Below, in pieces: positions 25,741 to 38,700 of a stretch of DNA of 64,000 nucleotides; position 1 is the first letter of the stretch, and the number at the start of each line of letters is the position of its first letter. Under the pieces are notes generated by a model, which searched no databases, was not told the origin of the DNA, and worked only from the letters and a program-made list of their open reading frames with translations. Both the position numbers and the translations under genes were made by a program. This DNA comes from Spisula solida (lineage: Eukaryota; Mollusca; Bivalvia; Venerida; Mactridae), in assembly GCA_947247005.1 (NCBI GenBank), contig OX365948.1:38878601-38942600 (forward strand). Reading direction: 5' to 3'.

Positions 25741-27384
25741 CAAGAGGGCCCAAAGGGCCCTAGGTCGCTCACCTGTCGTACTAGTGCATGCACACCCCTA
25801 TGGTGATCCTACACATTTTCTGAATAAAATTTAAGGAAATTCAGCCTCTATTGCAAGTTTTTGTATGATTTGACCATGTGACCTAGCGTTTGACCCCAGA
25901 TGACTTAATTAATATCAAACTTAACCTAGATTGTGTTGAGATGATTATTAGGACCAAATTTCATAAAGATTAAGTCGAAATTGTAACCTCTGGCGACTAC
26001 ACAGGGTTTTTCTATGATCTGACCTATAATTTAAACAAAATATTTCCTCAATATAACTGTACAAAAACATGCTATAAAGACAGAACAATACCTAAACACT
26101 TAAAAAAAAAATTATGGTTCCAGTGGGGTTTGAACCCATGACCCTCAGGAAAATGTCAATTGACATTGTGACCTTGTTTTTGACGCCAGATGACCCAAAA
26201 TCGAACTTGGCCTAGATTTTGTTGACAGGATCATTGTGACAAAGTTTCATAAAGATTAAGTTGAAATTGTAACCTCTGGTGACTGACTACACAAGGTTTT
26301 TCTATGATTTGACCTATATTTTAAACAAAATATTTTGGAATATTTTTCCTCCATATAACTGTACAAATACATGCTATAAAGACAAAACAATACCTAAACA
26401 CTCAAAAAAATAAAAATTAAAAAATAAAAATTATGGTTCCAGTGGGGGTTGAACCCACGACCATCAGGAAAATGTACAAATACATGCTATAAAGACAAAA
26501 CAATACCTAAACACTCAAAAAAAACCAAAAAAAAAACAAATTATGGTTCCAGTGGGGATTGAACCCACGACCATCAGGAAAATGTACAAATAAATGCCTT
26601 ACAGACAAAACAATACCTAAACACTCAAAAAAAATAAAAATAAAAATTATGGTTCCAGTGGGGGTTGAACCCACGACCATCAGGAAAATGTACAAATACA
26701 TGCTATAAAGACAAATCAATACCTAAACACTCAAAAAAAAAAAAAAAAAAAAATTATGGTTCCAGTGGGGGTTGAACCCACGACCATCAGGAAAATGTAC
26801 AAATAAATGCTTTACAGACAAAACAATACCTAAACACTCAAAAAAAATAAAAATAAAAAATAAAAATTATGGTTCCAGTGGGGTTTGAACCCACGACCCT
26901 CAGGAAAATGTCTATGCTCCCTACAGCGCTTTGATTTCCACTTAACCATTACAATTCACACCCTCTAGAATATTTTGATATTTGACCTTTACAAAACTGC
27001 TGTGAACCCTGATACACATTTTCATTGGTTGATGAAAGTTTACTTGTATGTATAGAGTGTAGAGAGTTACAGCAGAGAGTTAAGTGACCATGAAGACTAC
27101 ATGTTGATAGGTTTAAAGCAAGGTTTTTCTATAATTTGACCTAGTGAGCTAGTTTTTGACCTCAGATGACCCAATATCGAACTTGACCTAGATTTTGTTG
27201 AGATGATCATTGTGACCAAGTTTCATAAAGATTAGGCCAAAATTGTGACCTCTAGAGAGGACACAACCCAATTGTTGACGGACGGACGGACGGACGGACA
27301 GACGGACGGACGGACGGACGGACGGACGACGGACGAAGTGTGATCACAAAAGCTCACTCTGTCACTTTGTGACAGGTGAGCTAA
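25741..27384 (-). mobile_element. Bivalve dispersed element with AGCTCACCTGTCAC end, copy 1
   Basis: One end is CAAGAGGGCCCAAAGGGCCC plus TAGGTCGCTCACCTGTC; the other (27340-27384) is the hairpin CTCACTCTGTCACTTTGTGA with CAGGTGAGCTAAAA, next to a GACGGACGG tract. The same ends occur at 48262-49583 and 50473-51386 in the opposite orientation. No protein-coding frame. It carries the B-box array at 26345-26910. Confidence 0.75.
26345..26910 (-). repeat. 106-113-bp tandem array, each unit with a Pol III B-box-like word
   Basis: Five consecutive units start near 26431, 26541, 26647, 26753 and 26866, with a sixth isolated copy at 26111. On the minus strand each unit reads GTGGGTTCAACCCC, which fits the B-box pattern GWTCRANNC. 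The rest of the unit is AT-rich with variable A-runs. No A box is paired with it, so these are not tRNA genes. Confidence 0.8.
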
Positions 27385-27399
27385 AAACCCAGCCCATTT

Positions 27400-29307
27400 G
27401 GCCTATATTTCACAAAAATGTGTTGACATATCCATAACAAGATTTGTATATTCTAATGGCTCAAACAGTTTGATCTCATGCTTGTACATGTAAAAAACAA
27501 CATGCTTTTGCCCCAGTGGAAGCCTTGTCAATAAAAACTAGCTAAGTCAATCGGGGACAATAATTCTGTCGAAATGTTGGATAGTGTTAAATGGCGTTGA
27601 CAATGCAAAGTCTGAAAGCAATGCTTTGATGGACCTCAAAAATATTTGAGTTTCAACAACTTGAAAGTTTTGGTTAACATGTTCGGACAGACGGACAAAC
27701 AGACTAACAGGACAATCACTAAATACCTTCTGCACTATCAGTAGATACCGGTCATAAAAACAACAACAAAGAATGGTAAGCTAAACAAAGTAAGAGGAAT
27801 GTATGAGTGTCTTATACATGTATATCACCATGCATGTAATATCACACACAGCAGCAACAGAGCAATAGGTAAGGTTTCTGAGTATTTCACTCCGAAGTAT
27901 TAATTTTCTGTGGGTTTTGATAAAGTCTACTTGGGCATTCATTAAAATCTATGGCATAAATGAATATTTAATGTACTGTATATGACTATAACATCATTTT
28001 CTTCCTGGGTATTTAAGATTTTCTCGATTCATCTTACTACTTGTTTTTGAACAAACCTACTTGGGTAATACTAATTACTTCAATAGGCAGATGATTTGCT
28101 GCTCTGTAGCTGACAGCTAACATTCAAAGCACAATGACAGAGATTATTTATATACTAGAACAGAAATTTCAAAATTTCACAATCGGAGTTAAAAAATACA
28201 CAGTATGCTTAACAAAAAATGCCAGGTAAACATATAAACACAGAATTTAAGTTCCGAGGCAAAAATATAAAACAAAATGGATAAAAGAAATTAAGTAAAA
28301 AATAAAAACTTGCATAAAATATTTGATATGTTGGCTTAAAAGGAATGTGGAAGCATAAGCTTTCAATCAGTTAGAACAAGCCTGAACAAAATATGTGACA
28401 ATACCACAAGAGATTGCAGATGGATTTGGGAAAAAGAAGAAGGTCTTTCTCAGATACAAAAGAAGGCCATACCTGTCAAAAATAAATCAGACCAGATCAG
28501 ACCCTGCCATTAAGTAGAACGTAACATTGTACCAGTAACTCAAATGAAATTTCAACAAAGTAACTTGCTTTCAACAAGCAATGACACCATTTGTAACACC
28601 CAGACGGATGTACATTTATATAGGTAGTTTAAGTACATCAAAACATCTCCATGACCAAATATGTGGGAGGAGACATTATAAATCATGAAAATTATAAAAT
28701 ACAAATGTAGTCACCAAAACATAATTCAGGATAATGTTAGTAAGTTCAGGGTCATCAATAAAATTCTAACAAAAGAAAAAAATATATTAGACATATACTG
28801 AGATAGCATTCTTTCATTCTGCTATGTGTAACCAGAATGTCACATTCTACGACTGATTCTAGTAGTCAACTATAGCACCAACTATCATTGTGAAGATGGT
28901 CACATCATTCTACGCATCAAGTTTTTAAAAGCTACATTTTGACCATCTGAATCTGGCTAATACCCCCATTTCATCACAGATTTTTTGCCGAAAGCATTAC
29001 TTTTTCGGTACTTTTTAGTGTCACATGATAAACCATGATATAATCTTGCATGCAAAAACTACAACAAAATAATTTGCATTAAATTCACTTGAGACTTGAT
29101 TTTGAGAATGGCTGGAAAGGCTAGTAAGAAGTTAAAAGATAATAATATGCATTAGTTACACAGGTGTACGGCCTTGTCAGTATCTTGGATGCTAAACCTT
29201 AGTCTTGACATGAAACACTAACACAGACACAAGTTTGGAGTCCTTCTTATTCTTAAAAAATAGTGAAGCTAAAAACAACCATTGAAATTCATCACCTATA
29301 AAACCAG
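27400..29307. other. No gene seen between the repeat cluster and the PLPP 3' end
   Basis: AT-rich DNA with a fragment of the TTATGCCCCCA-type repeat at 27500-27640. The part nearest 29757 may belong to the PLPP 3' UTR. Confidence 0.45.
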
Positions 29308-29315
29308 TGATGAGG

Positions 29316-29419
29316 CACAGGTAACTGTATCATTGATAGAGTAAAAAATATTTTTATAAAATTTATTTTATCTTAAAAAAATTTCTTTGGTTTACTCTTT
29401 ATTGATACAGTTACCTGTG
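29316..29419. mobile_element. hAT-type MITE, 8-bp TSD (copy 2, short)
   Basis: The ends CACAGGTAACTGTATCA and complement match the 3273-3485 element. The direct repeat TGATGAGG flanks it exactly (29308-29315, 29420-29427). 104 bp. It lies downstream of the PLPP stop and contains an AATAAA on the minus strand (29398-29403). Confidence 0.85.
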
Positions 29420-29756
29420 TGATGAGGTACACATTTTATAAGGTATAGTACATATAACAATCGTTGTGTATGTAAGTTACAACAAAGTGTTGAGATAATA
29501 TGACACATGTATAACTGGCAGATGATAATTCTAGCCTTGTATACAAGCAAAGATTGGTAATAAAAACATGACAAAGTGGAGTGGTTGCTTGTTTGAAGTG
29601 TCATGAATAAATGTATGCTTTAAATTTTAAAAACGGTTATGCACAAGATCAAACAAATATCAACATCAGAAATGCATTAAATTGTCAATTTTTGTTTGTA
29701 TTCAAGGCTAAGTGTTATCACTGGTGAACTAATTGTGTAGTGTATGACTCGTGTAT

Positions 29757-32700
29757 CTAGGATGAGTCTACAATAGTTGTGGCTGTATCATGCCCTCCAT
29801 TTCTGTTATATAACGGTAAGGTGCTCCCACAGTTCTGACAATCAGACGTCTTCCAAGGCATCAGTGATGTCATATAAAATATCTACAATACAATAACACA
29901 AACATGGAATACAAATAAACTTTAAGTAAGCACAAGCATACAAAATATAATTATGAAATAAAAATCTGTTCGAGTATTTTATCGGTAAATAAAACATGGG
30001 CAGGAGTTCAGATGCGGAAAAATTAAATCACGAGTGCGTAGCACGAGTGATTTAATTTTCCGCATCCGAACGAGTGCCTGTGTTTTATTTACCGATAAAA
30101 TACAAGAACAGAGTTTTTATTTCGATTCTAAACACGATAATATCCCGAACTATTTAACTGCGTGCATTCCATTTTCACCCATTTAACATTGAACATAATT
30201 CCACGCTGAAATTGACTGGCTTATTAGCTGGTACAATTACCTCCCTCGTTAATGAAAACGACATCTGTAATTTTCTGAAGGAAATACCACATTTTAAACA
30301 TTGAAACAATTTTAATAACACGAGTATAATGTATCTATTTCATGAAATGAAAAATATAAATGAATTGATTATCAGAAGTTTTTATGAAACTTAGTTTCGA
30401 GATTATATTGGAGTTTCTAAAAATAGATGCATCATAGCTGTAACACTGGATTCTCGTGCAACTCACGACGCGTGGAAGTTTTTACTATAAAGTTTACGTT
30501 CATTCATTCATAAATAGGTCACGTGATATGGGGCGTAAATAGTAACAGCCAATTTGATACCATGTTTTATTGCGGTAATAATACATGGCCAGGTCTGCTC
30601 TATGTTTAATGGATTAATCCGCAGATCGTGTTAGAATGCAGAACTTTTATACAAGAAAATACCGGTATCATAACAAAACAAGATGTTTGTATCACAGGTG
30701 TGCAACCTTACTGCAACACAGGAATTCATGACCAAATGTCACTGTGACTATGAACTTTGACCTCATAAGCAATATGGTTCATCAGCAAGGCATAACCAAC
30801 CTCTGTACCAAGTCTGAGGAATGTACAGACTCAAAGGCAGGCCTCAATGAATCCGCTCGTCCGCTCGTCCTGCACAATATCCTCCTTCTTTATTTATATA
30901 GCAGGACAAGCAAGATTTTGGGGTTTTCTTCTTTGTCTATATTGCAGGACGAGTGTTTTTAAAAATATTTGTTGAGGCCTGAAGGGTTCTGAAGTTGTCA
31001 ATCATGCATCATACACATACTGACACATGCAAAAGGAACACGGATAGGCAGTTACAGTAAGTTACACATGAAAATTATTATTAAGCATTGTCAGATATTA
31101 AACTTTTGATGATGTCGAATTTTATTATTTTCTATGCTGCACAGAGTCAATATATTTCACATGACACATGAACTAATTATTGGTCATTTGTCAAATTGTA
31201 AGCCCAAGACTTTTGGCTTACTCAGACCATCTTTTTCAAGTTTTATTTTACTGCCAACTTCATTCTGTAAATTATCAGCATACAGAAAAACCTCAATAAT
31301 AAGACCAACCTTGGCACCCTGAAAACTAGTCTCACCATTGAGTTGGTATTTGCATTGAGGTTATATAAAGAGTAAAACAGTGAAAAGTGTGGTCTAAATT
31401 TTCTGATGGTTAAATTATTGAGGTGATCTTAAGGTGAGGTTTTACTGTATTGGTCACTCGAATTACGCAACCATCTGCTTTAAACAGTCATTATTATTAA
31501 ACCCAAACAGTCAATTTTTGAATGAAAATATATACACCAAGCTTCAATCTCCTGAAGCACCCGAAGTAAAAATCTCATCTCAAATTAAGATTTTGCTCAA
31601 ATCAGAGGCTGAAATTGAGCAAGACTTCAATGGAATTACAGTACCATAATGACACATGACAATATTTGAGATGAAATTTAGTACAGATTGAGATGTTTCA
31701 GGAAATCAGAGCCTATATTAATTAACCATTCACTTTAAGCAGCAGTATTTGAGATATCCTCTGACTGTCCACTCAGGGGTGTCAACAATTTTTAGCCAAA
31801 TTAAAAATCACGAAAATCGTATGTGGCTGACCATTTTTGTCAAACAAGAGGCCTTCATCCACATTGTTTCCATAATATACTCAGTTAAAATCCGTCAGGG
31901 CAGATTAAATTGGCCATATCTTTGTCTTTTCTTTAGATATTTTCATCAAATAAATTTTTTTTTGGTCAGAAATCATAGCTCTTTCTGGGTGGTTAGTTCC
32001 GGAATTCCGGATAAATCAGGAATATTGACACCCCTGTCCACTTAAGACAGGTAAGACAATACTTACATCTAACACAGCTACAACAGTTCCAATAAAAGCT
32101 CCTGATAACACGTCACTCCAGTGATGCATGTAGTCAGAGATACGAGATAACGCTGTGTAATACGCCAGAAAGAAAGCAGCTGCCTGGAGTACTGGTCGTA
32201 TCAACCAATGTTTCTTCCATGTAAACCTAAACTGTAAATATACCTACAAGAAAAATGTAAATTGTTGTTTCAACATCATTATTCGGAATCTGCAATCAGT
32301 ACACAAAGTTAGATGTATCTGTAACAAGTCTGTCATCAATTATAGCTCCTCATAATTAGTCACTACCACGCACCCGGGGCAACACATATGACGCCAGTGA
32401 CGTTACAATGTCGGTGTCGATGAAATAACCTTGACGATCACCTCACTAAGTCTTGAATATAACAATTGACACCCAATGCACTTCTCAAAAATGCCTTTAT
32501 ACTAATTGTGAGCGTAATGTATGATGCTCTTGATGATAGCGTACTGAATATCGTATATATTTCTTCTATTTCTTTCTAGACCGCGCATTACGTTTTTGTG
32601 CCTGAAATACGCAACGTAAACGCTGTGATTATTGGTGTTCTAATGTGACCCCCATCACTTTTATACCCTTTTAATATCATTTTAATACCATTGTATGACT

Positions 32701-35700
32701 GCCAGAATGCGTCGTATGCATATTACTGATCATATTGGAGATTTCAGTGGGATTTTTCCCTGATTCCTTTATTAGTTACCACTTCGCGATTGTTTGTGTT
32801 AATCAATAACGTCATTACGTACGTTATGAATTGCAGAACACAGTCATGCTATTCACATGTGTATTTTTTTCTATAACATATAAATGTCACTAAAACGTCT
32901 GTGTACAGTGTTTTGACATTGCATGATATATTGGCAGAGTTTTAAACATAAAGTTTAACATGAAATGACACTATCAGCAGTGAAAGTAAGGGCATGAAGT
33001 GGTAAAAATAGGTTGCCCCGGGTACGCCTAACCATGGTTATTAAAATGGCAGGTTTACCTATAATATCCATCAAAATGTTTTGAAAATTATGCCATCAGG
33101 TGGCCAGATAATTCCTATTCATGCATGTTCATATTTAATCTGTCTACAACATTGATCGTTATACAACAAAAGTCTACATTATTTCTGAATGTCCCTCGTT
33201 CAATGCTTCCCTTTATAATCCTTTAACTCTTCATCTGGTGAAAACTCTTTCCAGATATAGAGGCCTTGCCATTATATTCTGTCCAAGAGACAAGGGAAGT
33301 GAACTAAGAGTAAAAGAGAGGGGAACAGGAGAGAGGGAGTGAGGAGAAAGAAAGGAGAAAAAAGTAATAGAAAGAGACGATTAAAGAGTAAGAAAGGGAT
33401 TTAGAAGAGGAGAGAAGCCTAAAGAGTTAGATATGCAGTCGGTGAACAGGTAGCGAATCAATTAAAATAACTTCATCAAAATCTAGGTAAGTCTAATAGT
33501 AGCATTAATGTAAATACATTATATCAAATACAGTAAGACTGCCTTATACTTACCATGAGCCAAATCATACAGTAGAATGAGATAGAGGAATGTCCTGATG
33601 GAAACGACAATCTGGAAAATTTTAATTTAGATACTAGTCTTCAGGTGTTTTTAACATGCAGGGTACACAGAACAACATATCATTTAAAGTCAAAATGATG
33701 AACAGCGATTTTAATTATACGGTCCATGCATATACAATGAAACGCCTAACTTGTCTGGCTGGACGAAACCATCTATCTTTGACACGAAATTGTGAGATAG
33801 CTTCAGGAGTGATCTCCCTGTATACAGACTAAAGTTCAACCTCACAGGAATGATCTCCCTGTATACAGATTAAAGCTTAACCTCACAGAAACAATGTTGT
33901 TGTTTATCATGACTTCACGGAACGAACGTGACGTTGCGCGCTTGTAAATGAAATAGTGACAATATAGTCCCGAGTTTGATCCCCTTACTGAGCAGATTAA
34001 GCGACTGGATAAATAAAAAAATAGGTTAGTGCCGTGAATGAGGTAAAAGTTTATCTGGCTCGGCTACGGAAATTATCGGATTCGCCTACGGCTCACGCGA
34101 TAAATTCCTAAACTTTTTCATCCACGGCACTAACCTATTATTCTCTATATAAATCATATATTTTCGTCTGGTCAACATTTCACAAAGTTGTTAATCTGCA
34201 GCTGTTTGTGAGGTTACATGTTCATAATTTTTACCTTAAGGAAAGAACTGCTGTCTGCATTTTATTGTGTTGTTTAAGTTCAAGAGCATAAATTTTTGTG
34301 AACTTATGAAAATTGCGAATATAGCGAAAATCAATCAATTGCAAAAATTTCTAATTTCATAGTATATCAAGGCAGAAAGATGAAACATACCTAGCCTCAG
34401 CTATAGCATCAGTATCAGTACCTGTACATACATCATCTGTGATAAATCCTGTAATATATAACAACTGTTGTACAAACATTTACGCTTCATCACACATGGT
34501 TCCTCACCACAAACAAACACTCCAGTATGCTAACAACTACACACTCATTCCCTGGGCAGGTTTTATACAGCATCCTTACTTAAATCATTAAAACTTTCTT
34601 AAGTGTACCAGCTTAACATAGGGGTGTCAACAGAGCAAAATTAAAAATCCTGAAAATCATACGCGGCCAACCTTTTTTGTCAAACAAGAGGCCTTCAATT
34701 ATATTGTTTCCATATTTAACTCAGTTTTCATTGAGTAAAATCCTTCAGAGCAGATGAAATTGACCATAACTTTGCCATTGCTTGAGATAGTTTCTTAAAA
34801 TAACTTTTATATTGGTCAGAAATCATAGCCCTTTCATGATTGATAAATCCGGAATTCCGGATTAATCAGGAATATTGACACCCCTGTTAACAAGACCATC
34901 GTATTCTTTTTATGTAGTTCTGAAGGATTTTATGAAGAGCTGCAATAATTAATAGGAAACATGAGTTATTCTTTGACAAGCTATTACATGTACATGACTG
35001 CGATGTCCACAAAACAGACAGTAGAGCAGCAGTGTTTGGTATTTTTTTCTTGAAAGTCAGAAATAACTGGTGTGTAGTTCTTCAGAAACAGCTAACCTTT
35101 ATAACCCCCTCCCAGCAAAATCTCCTGTATCATTGGTTTATTTGCTTTTATTTATCCTCGCCACCAGAAATCCGTATGGGCGAGGCCCCCAGAAGAGGTT
35201 AGTCACTTTAGTTCTTGGGGGATAGTGCATGATACAGAAGATGCCCCAGTTCCAGAAGCATCCCTGGTTCTTTTACGTGCCAATGTAAATACACGTCATA
35301 CACGGGACCTTGCTTAACGTCTCGTCCGAAAAGACTGTTAGTAATTTCAGTTATGTTAGGTGGGAAACACTGAAAAGCATTTCTGTTTTTGACCGTCTGG
35401 AGTAGGGATAGAACCCACAACCTTCAGATCAGCAGTCAGTAGCCCTTACCACTAGACCACTCGTCCACCTATCTCCTGTATCAACTATCACCCCCTGTTT
35501 ATATAGTGGATGACAAATCATAGTTCACTACTTACAATTATCATGTTTAACTTCAATGCAGCAAGTATATCTGATAAAGTATTTCAGCTGCAGGCAACCA
35601 GAATGACAACCTAGAAAACCGCTTGATGTCTTGTTTAATACTCATTTTCATACATGGATAAGTAAATGAAACAGATATACAGATGGCTCCAGGTACTGTG

Positions 35701-38700
35701 AACAGTGAAACCCATGCAAACAACAGGGGTGTCAACAGGACCAAATTAAAAATCAGAAAAATCATATGCTGCCGACCATTTTTGCCAAACAAGAGGCCTC
35801 CAATGATATTGTTTCCTTAATTAACTCAGTTTGTATTAAAGAAAATCTTTCTGAGCAGATTAAATTTACCATAACTTTGCCATTTCTTGAGATTTTTTCA
35901 TCAAATAACTTTTATTTTGGTCAGAAGCCATTCCTCTTTCAGGAATGATATATCCGGAATTCAGGAAAATTGACACCCCTGAAACAAAGACCACTACTTA
36001 CAAGACATATCCTAGAAGACATAAAATTTGTTTCATAGATAAATGAGCATAAAACAATAGATGGTTGTAAAAACATGTATGCCCCATGGCCGGCAGGTAG
36101 ACACTTATGTTCAATATCACAGTAACTTTGACCTAACAACCTTAAAGCTATTCTTTGTCCTAGATTGCAAATTTTTATGAGGAAAATGTATATAATTGTT
36201 AAATGAGTGTTGAAAATATTTGACACACTTTTTATGTCATTGTGTACTATTTATGACGTATAAATGTAATTATTGAATCTGAGTGCCACTGAAAAATTAC
36301 CTTTATGGCTTACAAATATACTAAATTTAACTGTGAAATAAGCGAATAATAATATTTAGTACCTATTTAACGTTATTACAACTTCTTGTTCCAAAAAGTG
36401 TCTCTCTGAACCTCAGAAGACTGAATTTAAATATTTGAGTGCTGAGTGTAAGTATTGGTTGTAATCCCGGGCCCAGTTCTTTAGTTATTGATAGGAAACT
36501 GTTTGGTCTACTACTAACCTACGTAAAGACTGACCACATGTGCAGAGTGATAATAATACCCCACATCTTTGATGGAGGGCATGAAATAGTTTATACTAAT
36601 TTATTTAAGGTCGATCGTGAAAGAAGTTTTTCCAATTTATATTTATCACTCTCGACACCTCATTCCTGATGTAATCCATCGCCACGAGGGTATGAGAGAA
36701 GAGAAGCCAGTTTCCCGTTTATGCTGAGTGTCTAGCAAGGGAATTTCTGGTACCATTTTTATTTCGTCTTTGGTATGACGTGGTCAGGGATCGAACCCGA
36801 GACCTCCCGCACTCAAAGCGAACGCTCAACCACTAGGGTATGACGCGGCCCAGGATCGAACCCGAGACCTCCTGCACTCAAAGCGAACGCTCAACCACTA
36901 GGCTATCGAGGAGACGGTAAAATGTATATTAAGAAGCTTACCAGTAGTGCTAGTACAAGTGATAGAAGGTTGGCAGACGGTGATGAAATGAGGCCTCAGA
37001 CGTCCAATGGAATATTTAGCTATATCTGTAGTCAGCTGACAGAGGCCGGCACCAAAGTAAAATGGCACCAATAGTTTGTAACAAATAGCACAGTATCCAT
37101 AAAATGACTTTCCAGAACGCTTTGCCTTGACTCCTTCAATGCTTAATATCTGCAAACAAATAAACAATACTGGTATGCATGTATTTAGATGAACAAGTAA
37201 TTAAGTAAGAAGTTTCCTACCGGTTTGAGGCCATTTTCAATGTTTCTGTTGCCATAGCAACCACAATTTTTGTCAGAATCCAAATATTTTAGACGTGCAT
37301 AATCCCCTTATTGCCCCCTATCCACATATCAAGTTTCATAAACCTAGCTTGGAAACTGTTTGAGTTATGTCAGGATCCAGATTGTTTGACAGACGGACTG
37401 ACTGACGGACGGACGGAGGGCAAACCTATAGTCCCCTCCGGTCAAAAACCGGTAGGGGACTAAAAAAGAAAGATTTATGATATGCAAATTCAATAAAAAA
37501 AATATTTTCAAACAGATATTTTCTGCAGCAACATAATTCTCACCAAAACAAAACCCTTCTCGTTCTGAAAAACATTTCTGCATAATTTCATGACCATAAG
37601 TGAAATTCTAAGAGATTTGAGTGGGATGGTGTTCTATTTCTTGTCATTCATGAGCTTGTATTATTATTTTTGCGTTTTTTTTTGCGTTTGACAGTCGTAG
37701 TGACTGGCCATTCAGTTTTATTCCTGCATAATTGCCCATTAATATCCCTCTTTCAGGAAAAAAATAAAGTTTGTATGATTAAAGGAATCTGGGTGTGCTA
37801 CCCTAACTATTTCTGAATAGACACCTTGGCTCTTTAATGTTCAAGGTGTATAGCACCGCTACACACGAAACTACCTCTGGGTTACCAACCAGTTCATCTC
37901 TAATTGGGTGGGAAACACTGAATTTTAAGCCTTTCTGAAATATCCAGTCCCACCAGGATTCAAACCATGGACCTGTAGATTGGTAGTCAAGAGGGCTAAC
38001 CGCACTGTCACCATGCCAACCGTCAAATGTTTAAATCTGACAAATACAAGCCATTAAAGTTTACAGTCTATATCGCTCGTAGAGTACTAGTTAAGCTATG
38101 TGTAGTGTGTGGACTTAAAGGCTTATTTGATAGATTATGGAGAATTTTATTTACCCGTTATTTCATATTTTTGTAATTATACTACAGGGTAGCAATACCA
38201 CGTGACTTTCGACTACAGTTACAAGTAAAAATTTGTAAACATTGGAACACAAACACAGCCATAAGTATTTTATTTCTTCATCGATTTCTATAAAATATAC
38301 GCCATGCTATGGGGAAAAGTATTTGCTTTCCGTGAAATATATTATCTTTTTCAGCAGTTTTACCGATTTTTCCATTACCCTGTGAAACCTACACGTTCAA
38401 CGGTTTCACAAGGTAGTGGACAAAACGGCACAGCCCCTGAAAAATATTTTATATTTCATGGAAAACAAATAATTGTTCCCTTAGCGTGGCGTAAATTACA
38501 TAGAAATCGATGAAGAAATAAAATACTTATATTTTATGTCTCCGTATCGTATCGTTTATTACTTAACACATGCATGTCGATCGGCCGGTTGGTTGACTAC
38601 ATGTTTTCCGATCAATAACTCCAGAACGACCGGACCTAGAGCCTACAAATTGTTCATCATCAGTAGATGACCCCCATTGATTTTGAGGTCGCTATGGTTC

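Noticed and set aside
27290..27335. Telomere-like or functional GACG microsatellite
   Set aside because: GACGGACGG tracts occur in several unrelated dispersed elements here (1670, 37390, 48310) and are part of those repeats.
30744..31649. Several 60-72 codon plus-strand frames in PLPP intron 6
   Set aside because: Short, no motifs, and partly across a MITE; expected by chance.
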